Positions 37,204 through 47,876 of a stretch of 64,000 bases of DNA are shown piece by piece. The position numbers and the translations under genes are program-made. A model generated the notes under the pieces. It did no database searches, was not told where the DNA came from, and saw only the letters and a list, made by a program, of their open reading frames with translations. Positions within the stretch are counted from its first letter, which is position 1; every line of letters begins with the position of its first letter. Source of the stretch: Hevea brasiliensis (Eukaryota > Streptophyta > Magnoliopsida > Malpighiales > Euphorbiaceae); the NCBI RefSeq assembly GCF_030052815.1, contig NC_079498.1, positions 66,450,992 to 66,514,991 on the forward strand, read 5' to 3'.

Positions 37204-38670
37204 GATTGTCTTGTTTTATTACTTATATGTTTTATTCTTATTGTATGTGCTCTCTTGACTTTCTTTGCATACTTGTTTTATTTAAGCAATTTTTTTTTTT
37301 TTGAGATTTTAAGGTCTTAAGTTTTGTTTTAATGTCTTTAAAATTTTTGTGTTTAAGGTGTTCTAAATATTCAAAAAAAAGAGGTCTTTAAAAAATTTTT
37401 TTTATTCTGAAATTTGTTTTAAATTTTTCTAGCAGTGGTAATTTCGATAGCCGAAACCCAGGATTTTGGCAATCGAATGTGTTGTTGGATTTTGCACTAT
37501 CTGGCAGTAAGCAGAGTGGTAACCGAAACCCTCTAAACTAGTTTTTTTAAAATCAAATGATAAGCCTTGCGGCTACCAGAATTGATTATTTTGGCAGCCA
37601 AAACCTTGTATTAGTTTTCTAAAAATCAAGCAATACCAGCAATGCCAACTGAAACCCTAATTCTGACAACGAAAGCTAGATTTTTAAAAGCCTTAAAATT
37701 TTTTTTGACAGCACCACTCTCTTCTCTCTTCTCTCTCCTCTCTCTTTCATTTTTATCTCTTCACGCTTTCCCTTTCACTCAAAACCATCTCTCTTCCTTT
37801 CCCTTATCCATCATTTTTTTTAAAAACCCATAAAATCACTCTCTTTGCTACTCAAATCATCTTTTGCACTTGGATTTCAAGTTCTTCCTCTCGTTTTGGC
37901 GATTTTACCTCCTTTAGGTTTTTTTCTTTTTTAAATTCTTCCTCTTTAGCTTTTTCATTCAATGTTAGCGGTTTAATTCTTGCTACTTTACTTTTTTAGT
38001 TGTGTTTTCTTTGTGACTTTTAAGTTGTAGCTTGGTTGTGAGTCTTGGGTAGTTTTTCCCCAAGTTTCCTCTTCTTTTCTCTTTTAGGTAAGTCTCTGAT
38101 TATGTCTTTCTTCCTAAATTCTTATATGTTATTTTTTTTTTTTTTTTTGCTATACTTTTTAAGTGTGGGAAATTGGTTATTACTATTGTTATTTTGATGG
38201 AAAAGAGTGTTGATACTATGTATGGCTATATATTTTATTGTGAATCAGTATGTATTGTTACACACACGCACACACACACACACACGCACACACACATATA
38301 TATTTAGTATCTTAAATTCTGCTATGTTCTCTCTTTGGATTTAAGCATGATGTTGGTACTAATAATTACCTTTTAACTGGTCTTATAACTATTATTTTTC
38401 TAAAATTTTTTAAGTATGCCTTTTTTTTTATGATTGTTAAAATTAGACTACATCTTTATAGTTTATTGTTATGCTTTGAGATTAGAATGTATCTTTTTTT
38501 CCTTACTCATATGAAATTTTATATTCTTATTCATGTCAAGCAAAAAATTTACTTATATTTGTTGAGAATGAATTCTTTTTGGCTCTTTGGCGATAAGCTA
38601 TGCCATGCTTAGGCACTTTTCTTAGTTGCGATACTACCTTTTGCATAGGGTTTGAGCATGTATTCTTTTT
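37204..38670 (+). other. Non-coding 3' region of the copia element
   Basis: AT- and pyrimidine-rich sequence after RNase H. 37430-37690 is made of repeated phrases such as 'gccgaaaccc' and 'ggcagccaaaacc'. 37700-37830 is a CT-rich tract. A (CA)n microsatellite lies at 38260-38296 and poly-T near 38132-38150. The short open frame at 37642-37833 is a translation of the CT tract and I do not regard it as a gene. A long 3' region after pol is known in SIRE-type elements. Confidence 0.5.
38260..38296. repeat. (CA)n microsatellite
   Basis: CA dinucleotides with two CG interruptions, followed by a short TA run. Confidence 0.95.
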
Positions 38671-39306
38671 TAGTTGTTGTTTCTATATAGGTTAAGCCAA
38701 AATAAAAGTAAGTTTCTATGAGTCAAGTTTGCAAAACTATGAATAAATTGCTTTAAAATGTTTAAGTAATTCCTCTTGACATAACATGTCTTTTAGTTTA
38801 TGTACAAGTTTTCTAAATCTCTTTCCAAAATAATAATGTTTTGGTTTGAAAATTATTTTTGATGGTGTTATGCTTTGCGATACTGCTTTTGACCTGAGTA
38901 TCTCTTTCTGACTATTTAACCTGCATTGGTATTAGGCATATATGTTTTAGCATGCTTTGTGATTGTAAATTTGTTATCTTGAGCTTTTTAGTTGTTGTTT
39001 CTATATAGGTCAAGCCAAAATAAAAGCAAGTTTATGTGAGTCAAGTTTGCAAAACTATGAATAAATTGCTTTAAAATGTTTAACTAATTCCTCTTGACAT
39101 AACATGTCTTTTATTTTATTTATAAGTTTTCTAAATCTCTTTCCAAAATAATAATGTTTTGGTTTGAAAATTATTTTTAATGGTGTTATGCTCTGCGATA
39201 TTGCTTTTGACCTGTGTATCTCTTTATGACTGTTTAACCTGCATTGGTATTTGGCATATATGTTTTAGCATGCTTCGTGATTGTAAATTTGTTATCTTGA
39301 GCTTCA
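38671..39306. repeat. Two-copy 318-bp tandem duplication
   Basis: 38671-38988 and 38989-39306 are near-identical, each starting 'tagttgttgtttctatatagg' and ending 'ttgttatcttgagct'. They differ by a handful of substitutions. The duplication lies in the copia 3' region. 39307-39550 downstream is further AT-rich sequence without a recognised feature. Confidence 0.95.
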
Positions 39307-39559
39307 TTTGAGATTTTTTTTGCCTAAAAAATGAAATTTTTGTGTTTGCAACTAAATTTTCCTATAATTATGCTTTATATTATTGATTTGTATTATTTTG
39401 CCTAAAGTTGAAAATTTTCTTATAAGTTCACTTGCTTTGGGATGTCTTATACCTCTTGTGACTTGGCTTCGGTATCTCTTATAGTGTTTGGCCAAGTTTT
39501 GTGCTATTTTTGACTTGGAGATGGCTTTTTTATGTTTGTTGTGTGCAATGTTTCTATCT

Positions 39560-39940
39560 ATGCACTCCTTTTTCTTCTCTACGGGTCAAAAAAGAGCTTG
39601 TGGTAAATGACCTAAGGGAGAGTCCAGTAGAGTTCCTCAACTCACCCCAACAACTCCAGCCTTCAAGTATCCTATAGTAACTAAAAACTCTAAGCAGTAC
39701 GCTCTTTTTTTTTAGGAGGTTGTACATCTCGATCAACCCATTGACCCCAGTTTTGTCATTCACTTCACCATTCATAAGTTCCTAGACCCTTTTATAGCCT
39801 AAGGGTAAGACTCTCTTATCATTACTCCTAGACCTACCTAAGAGAACCTTGTGAGGGACTTTTATGCAAACCTATACTTTGTCTGTCAATCCAACCCTGC
39901 TACTATTGTCGACTTTTTAACCAAACTATCACAAGGGTTT
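39560..39940 (+). pseudogene. Relic of a 3' ORF (plant transposon-protein-like)
   Basis: One forward frame reads EVVHLDQPIDPSFV near 39715 and, after stops, ENLVRDFYANL near 39845. The latter resembles a motif common in the 'putative plant transposon protein' family found in 3' ORFs of some plant LTR elements. It would suit a SIRE-type element with an ORF after pol. The frame has several stops and is cut at 39940 by the Ogre/Tat LTR. The match is from recall of the motif only. Confidence 0.3.
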
Positions 39941-40397
39941 TGTGATCGCTGAACAATTCTCACCAAAGTGGGAAAAGTGAGGAGTCGCCACTTTAATTTT
40001 GAGGGAAATTAAAGAAAACTATTTATAAAGATTAAAAACCACTTTAAAAACAGAGATTCTAGGTTCGGGGTCCGTATACGGGTGGGGAAGGTGTTAGGCA
40101 CCCCACCTCGTCCCTCAACGAGGGTAAGCTGATTTAATGTTATGCTCTTTATAAATTGATAATTTGGGGGTTAGAATGATGATGTTAATCCTTTGTACGG
40201 ATAAAAGGAATATTTGATATTTCACAATTTTGGGTTGCCCAAGAACACGAGTACATGAGATGACCCTTCAGTGAATAGGTGTTGTGTAATAGACTTTTTT
40301 GGGGGTTAATATGAGTACTGAAGTTGTGATATTCTCAGGGGGGGAATTTTTGTCCTATAAATATGAGTGCCTTGAGGAAAACTCTCCATCAGGCCTC

Positions 40398-40850
40398 AAC
40401 CTAGTATTCGGGATACTTTGGGAAGACCTCTTCCGCCAATCCTTTAGTATATTAAGCATTTAATTCGAGAGCTCGGGTAAGAACTCTCCCTCAATCTCTT
40501 AGTATATTTTAGTTTGAATTTAAGCTAACAGAATTTGGGTAAGAACTCTCTCCCGATCTCCTAATGTATTCAATTAAAATTTAAGCGGAGGATTTTGGGT
40601 AAGAACTCTCCCCCGATCTCCACATATTTTATTAAGATTTTGGCCGAGAATTCGGGTAAGAACTCTCCCCCGATCTCTATATACTTTATTAAGATTTTGG
40701 CTAAGAATTTGGGCAAGGACTCTCCCCTGATCTCTTAATACATTGCGTTAAAAATTTGGCTAAGTTCGGGTAAGAACTCTCCCCCGATTTCTTAATATAT
40801 TGATAAGAATGGCGTTTTATAAGAACTTCGAACTGGGGATTCAGGCAAAG
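40398..40850. repeat. ~60-bp degenerate tandem units in the Ogre/Tat LTR
   Basis: About seven units share 'gggtaagaactctcccccgat' (one base changed in several), then 'ctnntaatatatt' and 'aagattttggc'. Spacing is 55-65 bp. They lie in the LTR part near its 3' end in element orientation. Confidence 0.8.
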
Positions 40851-43168
40851 GTTCTTTCCTGATCCCTTTTATATGGGAATGAAATATTGAAGACACAGGA
40901 AACCCCTGTGTAAAGCTTTTCCTAACCTACAGGACTTTATAACTAGACGGCGGACGATAGGCCAAACTTCTTGCCGATCTTCCGCATGATCGCTTTGTCA
41001 GAACTCTTTTATTTACGACATCCGATCTCTTTTTAGTCGCTCGTCTGAGATCTGAACTCGTCTTGATTCTCGAACTATTGTCTTATCGTCTAGCCTCATC
41101 CTGAGGCCTGATCTCATAACTTATTTGCTTGACCTAATCTTGTTTCCGACTTATTTGACCTTTACTACATCTATTTTCCTTTATCATTTTTCATTTATTC
41201 AGACCAAAAGCCCTCATGTTAAAGTACTCCTACCTATATTCTTTTAGAATATTTACGAGTTGCCAATGACTCCAACATCTACTCTCGAAAGGAATGAAAA
41301 TGAAGTGACGAAAAATGGAATTTACGAACGAATAAAAAAAGAAGACAAAAGAAATATCTACGGGCTAAGATAACCTATTATGAGATTTAGTGTGACTGGA
41401 TAAAAAAACTTTAAAAGAAAACTTGAGAAAATAAACCAAGGATATTCAACAAAATAACAGTTTAGACGCTTACCTATGGAAAATTGGGAAGGCAGGCGAG
41501 CCAATTCCGGTATCCAAAAATCTTGGAGAGCTGAGAGCAGACGGCCGAAGAGCTTGAGCTTACCCGAGGTAATAGGAATAAAGCGGAATGAGGTTGAGCT
41601 AGGAAGGCAATGCACAGATACTAAAGTGATGGGAATGAGGCGATGCGAAGATAGTTTCACAGAGTAGTGCATAGGTACTGAAAATGAAAATCTAGGGATT
41701 TAGAGCACTTTTTGATGAAATACTTTAGAAAACTGATTTCTAAAGTTTCTCAACACTTTAAAAGCTCCGAATGACAAGTAGTAAGACTGAATCAAAGTCC
41801 AGAGTCTTTCCATAATAATCACCACCTTTTTTTCTCTACAATGTTGCATGCGGGTATTTATAGGGAATGGGTGTCCAAAATGAAGGGTTAGGATTTTATC
41901 AGGGGGAGACGGAAGGCTTAGATTCAAAAGGACATAATCTAATATCTGAGAATTAAAGAGAATCAAAATTGAGGGTCGAGATTCTGTTCAGAATATCTAT
42001 CCTTTTATCCCTTAATCCAACGGTCAAGGGTCTCACCTTACGAAATGGATCCAAAGGCTGGGAATAAAAAGCGCTGAATCTATCATCTGTTTTTTATCTG
42101 AGGGCACTAGATCTATCCTTACAATTATAATCAATGGTGTAGATCGGGATGTACAGGGCTGCTTTAACCGTTTTGGCGTCTGGCGGCTAGGAGGGTGTCC
42201 TTGCAAATGAGATGTGTGGTGAGGATCTAATCATGCCTGCAATGCTTTAACTAACTCGGATCTGACGGTGGAGGGAGTTAATTGAAAGTTCGGACCGAAA
42301 GTTAATTAAACCCTCTGTGCTCTCCGATCTCCATAGGTCATCTCCTTTTCTTCTGATCTTGTTGTGACTGAGCCATCCTAAGATTATTATTCTGATCACT
42401 ATCTTCTTTTGCATCTAGTCTTTTTATTTCCCGATCTCACTATTTTTCCAACCTCCTACTCAATCTAACCTGTATCAGTCAAAGCAATAAATTCTTCAGT
42501 TAATTCTTCAGTTATCGATGCGTCCGCTTCGAGTTCTGTACACAATAAATGTCGGGGTCCTATATATATGCCGAGGGATTTTCCTTTTCATATTCATAAC
42601 TTTCTCCAGTGAATCTTCAATGTTTCATTCTTCAGTTCTTGGCTTCTCCGGCAATAATCTTTCCCATGACAACCACTTTAATCTTTTTCCGAATGCTTTC
42701 TTTGTTCATTTCCTGAAAATGAGCAACTCCAGTGATCAAAGGTTCATGAGGGTGTCATCCGATGATGGTGAGGGAACTGGACTAATTAACCGATCAAGGT
42801 CAAAACTAACTAATACAGCGATCTCAGATCAGCCCATCAGCATAGCTTGTCGACCGATCTCTGGCAAGAGGACCACTAATTTCAATTTTAATATCGGTGA
42901 TTGCCTCTTAAAGTTCACTTGGTTCCTTACCATCTCGAGGTTCTCGATTGCAGCTCATTTCTGGTCGATGACATCAACAATGACTCCGCTCAATATCATG
43001 AGAGTCATAGCCACCCCACCTGAGCTATACATCTGCCCAGTATTTATTGCTGGCTTTCTAATCAAACACGTCTTTTGATTCAGCCACAAGACTAGGCTTT
43101 GACATAGGCCTGCATTCTGCGCTTTGGAGTAGTCATAAGCTAGGTAGAATGTAGTGCTGATTTTGAGA

Positions 43169-43264
43169 GATCGCCCAAATGATGTAATCTGATCTTTTAA
43201 GATCGCCCAAATGATGTAATCAGATCTTTTGAGATCACCCAAATGATGTAATATGATCTTTTGG
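43169..43264. repeat. Three 32-bp tandem repeats
   Basis: Units at 43169-43200, 43201-43232 and 43233-43264, each 'gatcgcccaaatgatgtaat' plus 'cngatcttttga', with a few substitutions. They sit just upstream of the extra ORF. Confidence 0.95.
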
Positions 43265-43714
43265 AAATGAAATGAAATTTTTACTTGAATGTTTTTGTTT
43301 TGTTATTGCATTGGTTATTTTTTCGATCTCTGATAAGTGTAATTGATCTGATCCCTAGACGAATCACCATTCGCTGATCCGTGGGTTTGAAAATTTGTTC
43401 AATCCGATGACCTTAGTTGACCAATCTCATTTATCCGACCTTTTTACTATGTTTCTAGAACCTTCTTGTGACGTGTCATGGAGGCGGCCCGGTCCTGCTA
43501 ACCGATGTGTCACTTGGGACTTCGTGAGCATTTTGATGCTCAGATGGGTATAAATAGGGAAAAGGTTAGTCATTTGTTTCCTTATGTCATTTTCAGACCT
43601 TCCCCTAGCGATTTCAGCACTTCCTCTCGCTTTATAAAGTTTTCAGGCACCGATTCACACTCCGGTAAGGGTTTTGATCTTTTCTCGGTTGGTTCTCACT
43701 TTTGTTTTCTGAAA

Positions 43715-45597
43715 ATGAGTGGTACCGATGGTCAGAGAGCTGCTAGTCCTCCCTCCATTCATATCTCATGGACATCGGATGAAGTTGAGGTGGTCAGGCT
43801 GAGCGAGTGACCCGAACCTTCTACAACCTCTGTCTCAGCCCACAGTCGGGCAGCCCAGTCAAAACAAGCATCTTCTTCAGGGAAAGAAAATTTACCTGTG
43901 GATGAGTTACTGTCGGTCCTCAAGGAAACTAATCTGCAGTCCATTAGTCAAGAATACAACCTTCGGACTGACTCCTTCGAGCTTACCAGATATCATGGTG
44001 ATCTTCGAGCTGATCATTTCTTTGAAGAAAACGATATGATCATGGTATATGAAGAATAATTGAAGGCCGGGCTTCAGTTCCCCCTTGACGAATTCTTTAG
44101 AGCCATTCTGAAGTTCCATCATGTATACGTAGCCCAAGTGCACCCAAACTCTTGGCGGACTCTAGTGGCTTTCAGAGACTTATGCCGAGCTAAAAAGCTC
44201 CAGCCTATAGCAAAGGTTTTCACTGAGTTACATAGGCTCACTAGGCAAAAGGACGACGAGTATTGGTTTTTCTAATCCATGCCGCATTGTGGGCTTTTTA
44301 TCGATCTCCCTTCTTCATTGAAGAATTGGAAGAACCGATTCTTCATATTGAGGAATAAGATCCCGAATGGCTTTGAAGGTATCCCACGCAATTGGCAGAA
44401 CCTAGTCCCTTCAATTCCAAAGAAGATCACCCTAAATAGAGACGAGGACATCATGGTAAAGGAATTGAAGGATCAGGCGGCTACTCATAATTATTCATGT
44501 CTAGATGCAGTTATGGCCGAACTGAAGTGGTGGCTAATGCAGATCATCGCCCATAAGAATTATGAGCTGCAGCTCTCTGACCTTGGACCTGGGATCAGTA
44601 TAACCTAAATCTTTAGCCTCCTGACTTAGGTGATCTCACTAACTTGTTTCCTATGCAGGTATGGCTGGAGGCGAGGGTGCAAAGGAGAGCCGTAAGTGAA
44701 AAAGGGAGGTCACCCAGAAAGTGCGAGAAATGAAGATTGCTGCTATATCCCAGACGCCAGGGCAAGACTCGGTAGAAGTGCTAGGCTCTTCGTACCGACC
44801 TTCGGGACAGTCGACCCCAGAGATAAAGATCGCTCCTTCCCCTCCTCGATAAGATGAACAGCCACCTCCTTCAGTTTTTTCAAGTGCGGAAGGAGGGTCT
44901 TCCCAACCTGCTGTGAGGACCCTCTCTCGTGGTGCCCAGGTCCTCATCCACTCGCTAGAGAAGAATCGCTCGGTTCGGGGGAATTCTAGCCTGGCCAAGG
45001 TTTTGGGTGCCACCATCTGCTTTTAGGATGACTGGAATAGGCTGACTCCGGATAGCATTGATGACCTCCTAGCTCAGACGATGAGCTTGAGCGTAGAGAG
45101 CCTTGTGAATCAACATATAATCAAAGAAATGGCTCATCTCTTGAGACAAGAAATTCTGAAGGCGGTCCAGGATGCTACTTCTGCCAAAACCCAACTTTTT
45201 GTCTGCTCAAGACTACATTGCTGAGATTGAGGGTTGGACGAAATCTTATGAGGATAGGATAACTGAACTGGAGCGAGAACTCGAAGAAGCTCGGGCCTGC
45301 CGAACTGCCGATGTCAACCGCCTTACCGAGGAGATCAAAGTGAAAGAAAAAAAGGCCGTGGCGAGGGAAGCTGGTGCTTATGTGAATGCTCATAGCGATC
45401 TTCTGGCCGAGCTTATAAGGTGCTATCCTAAGGAAAACTTCTCCTGGATAGTGGATCTTGTCTCTAGAGGTGAAGAGGAGAGCGAGGAGGAGCCTGAGAG
45501 AGAGAGAGAGAGGATGATAGAACTGATACTGTACCCAGAGAGCAGGTTAGGGGAGACCTTCCTGCCGAATGACTTGTACATTTTTATTTTGAAATGA
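43715..45597 (+). pseudogene. Extra ORF antisense in the Ogre/Tat LTR ('gypsy-type transposon' domain)
   Basis: A forward frame from ATG 43715 to about 44597 has in-frame stops at 43808, 44057 and 44273. The stretch from about 44060 (LKAGLQFPLDEFFRAIL, then HPNSWRTLVAF and LPSSLKNWKNRFF near 44310) matches the plant 'putative gypsy type transposon' domain (Pfam PF04195, from memory). A 61-bp GT...AG segment (44598-44658) then leads to an Ala/Pro/Ser-rich exon. After one frameshift near 45195 comes a strong coiled coil (about 45200-45440, ITELERELEEAR) and an acidic Glu-rich end. Extra ORFs, including antisense ones, are known in Tat-lineage elements, but their role is not. A degenerate copy of its upstream leader may lie at 42580-42760, which also ends FLKMS. 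Confidence 0.6.
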
Positions 45598-46225
45598 ATT
45601 AAAGTCTTTTATGTTCAATTTCTTGATAAGATCGGAAAACATCCAAACCAAATTGTCTGAGTACTTATTTGATCGAATGCAGTTGAACATTAAACCTGAG
45701 AGTGACTATTAATCAAAAGATATCAAATTACTCTAAGAGATCAGAAAAATATTACACGCGAACATGAGATCGGAGGGAGCCATGACCAAATACCGAATAG
45801 AACTTTAGAATATTGTAATTGCAAAGATTTGACACTGACTTGAACTTTTAAGGTCAGAACCATTATTAGGCCGGATAAAAACCTTAACTTTATTTTGAGG
45901 AATATCTGGGCAATTCAAGCGAGAAGCCTAATCACAACATTAGTCAAATAGAATTCTGCGATATTTGTATATAGAGAGATGAGAGAACAACAACAGGCAA
46001 GATTGGATGGTCCGGAGATCCAATATTGACTCGAACTCATCTGATAAAGATCAAGAGATCGGAAAGCAATCTAACTTGAGCATGAGATCGATTTGTTCCA
46101 GGGACGAGCGATCAGTAAGTTCAGAAAAGCTACCTGTGATTGGGACATCGGTCGAGAACGGATAATAAAGTTTCAATTTTAAAAGAACTTTGCCTTCGAA
46201 GGTCGGCCAAAATATGGTGTCTACA

Positions 46226-46238
46226 GCTGCCTCTTTTT
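46226..46238 (-). other. Polypurine tract of the Ogre/Tat element
   Basis: The minus strand reads AAAAAGAGGCAGC immediately before the LTR start TGTAGACACC. It fixes the element's orientation and the LTR boundary. Confidence 0.75.
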
Positions 46239-46329
46239 ATATAATTTTTATAAAAGAGAATGAAATTCTCTTGTATATGAATCATGTAAAGATTAAGAAC
46301 TATATTTTGGGCGGCTGGGATATTTGAAC

Positions 46330-47430
46330 CAAAGATCAATAAGAAATTAAATGATGAAAATTAAAAACAACTTGGGTATTGAACCCAGAGGTTGATGACG
46401 GGAAAATAAATGCTGAAAATTAAAATTAACTTGGATCTTGAACTCAGATGTTGATAACAGGAAAATAAATGCTGAAAATTAAAATCAACTTGGATCTTGA
46501 AACCAGATATTGATAACAGGAAATTAAAATGCTAAAAATTAAAATCAACTTGTATCTTAAACCTAGAGGTTGATAACAGGAAATTAAAATGCTAAAAATT
46601 AAAATCAACTTGGATCTTAAATCCAGAGGTTGATGGCAGGAAGATAAATGCTGAAAGTTAAAATCAACTTGGATCTTGAATCTAAAGGTTGATAACAGGA
46701 AATTAAATGCTAAAAGTTAAAATCAACTTAGATCTTGAATCCAAAGGTTAATAACAGGAAAATAAATGCTAAAAATTAAAATCAACTTGGCTCTTAAATT
46801 CAGAGGTTGATAACAAGAAATTAAAATCAACTTGGATCTTAAACCCAGATGTTGATGGAAAGAAAATAAATGCTAAAAATTAAAATCAACTTGGATCTTG
46901 AACCCAGAGGTTGATAATAGGAAATTAAAATGCTGAAAATTAAAATCAACTTGGATCTTGAACCCAGAGGTTGATAACAGGAAAGTAAATGCTGAAAATT
47001 AAAATCAACTTGGATCTTGAATCCAGAGGTTGATAACAGGAAATTAAATGCTAAAAATTAAAATCAACTTGGATTTTGAATTCAGAGGTTGATAACAGGA
47101 AAGTAAATACTGAAAATTAAAATCAACTTGGATCTTGAATCTAAAGATTGATAACAGGAAATTAAATGCACAAAATTAAAATCAACTTGGATCTTGAATC
47201 CAAATGTTGATAACAGGAAAATAAATACTGAAAGTTAAAATCAACTTGGATCTTGTTTCTAGAGGTGGATAATAGGAAATTAAATGCTAAAAATTAAAAT
47301 CAACTTAGATCTTAAATCCAGAGGTTGATAACAGGAAAAGAAATGCTGAAAATTAAAATCAACTTGGATCTTTAATCCAGAGGTTGATAATAGGAAATTA
47401 AATGCTAAAAATTAAAATCAACTAAGAGGT
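46330..47430. repeat. ~59-bp tandem array (about 19 units) in the 3' UTR
   Basis: Units of about 59 bp read 'ttgataacaggaaattaaa', then 'tgctgaaaattaaaatcaac' and 'ttggatcttgaacccagagg', with scattered substitutions and one shortened unit near 46810. The array lies between pol and the PPT of the Ogre/Tat element. Tandem repeats at this position are known in this lineage and can seed satellite DNA. Confidence 0.95.
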
Positions 47431-47603
47431 TGAGGGTATAAAATGTTGTGTTTGTACATTTAATGATCACAAAGCAAACCTGACACAAGATGTTCCTCCA
47501 ATCAAAGTGTACTTAACAAAGTCCCGAAGATAGATGATTAATGGAGAGGTTCAGAACAAGTCCCAAGACTTAGCCTACAATTTCCTCCTTTTACTCACTT
47601 TTT

Positions 47604-47730
47604 CATGATGCCCTTTCGGGTTTTCACCCCTTACTCATTTTGCAGAAAGCGCCTTTGCGGGTTTTCGCCCTCTTTCACACATTTTGCTAGGAGCACCCTT
47701 TCGGGTTTTCACTCCTACATTTTTTTTTTT
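47604..47730. repeat. Repeat module, copy 1 ('ccctttcgggttttcacccc')
   Basis: About 125 bp of repeated short phrases ('gcccttt.cgggttttc.ccc', 'tttcacacattttgctagga'), also present at 51825-51950. It is part of the Ogre/Tat 3' UTR. The spacer 47731-47871 is plain AT-rich sequence. Confidence 0.85.
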
Positions 47731-47876
47731 TACACAAATTGCCCGACCATCATTTATCTCCTGCAAATCTCATAGCAAAGTATATGAGGTTACCAATATT
47801 CAAATCATGATCTTATAATAAAGTTTTAACGAATTAATAGTGCATAAATCAAGGTATATAAGAAAAACAATTTTAT

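Larger units (their letters stand above)
21931..39940 (+). mobile_element. SIRE/Maximus-like Ty1/copia element, 3' end missing
   Basis: A 5' LTR, degenerate PBS, gag with two zinc knuckles and a coiled coil, then protease, integrase, RT and RNase H in copia order (integrase before RT). A long 3' region follows. The paired knuckles, long coiled gag and long 3' region suggest the SIRE/Maximus lineage. It is interrupted by 24833-30405 and 32037-35556. No 3' LTR is seen before the Ogre/Tat LTR begins at 39941, so the rest should lie beyond that element, right of the window. Confidence 0.8.
39941..46225 (-). mobile_element. 3' LTR of an Ogre/Tat-like Ty3/gypsy element
   Basis: On the minus strand it begins TGTAGACACC (46225), directly after a polypurine tract, and ends ...GCGATCACA (39941), giving TG...CA ends. 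The length is 6.3 kb, within the range for Ogre/Tat. It contains the widespread plant motif 'ggtgttaggcacccc' (about 40090-40108), tandem units rich in 'gatct', and an antisense extra ORF at 43715-45597. The left flank is GGTTT (39936-39940). The partner LTR and matching TSD should lie right of the window. The inner end is secure; the outer end rests on the TG/CA rule and on loss of similarity to the copia region. Confidence 0.65.

Noticed and set aside
37642..37833. Small hydrophobic, Ser/Leu/Phe-rich open frame
   Set aside because: It is the translation of a CT-rich tract and has no other support.
42518..43078. 186-codon open frame in the Ogre/Tat LTR
   Set aside because: There is no recognised domain. 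Its middle seems to be a degenerate copy of the leader before 43715 (both reach FLKMS), so I did not call a separate gene.
46330..47430. Regular repeats that might suggest a CRISPR array
   Set aside because: The units are contiguous with no unique spacers, in a plant retrotransposon 3' UTR.
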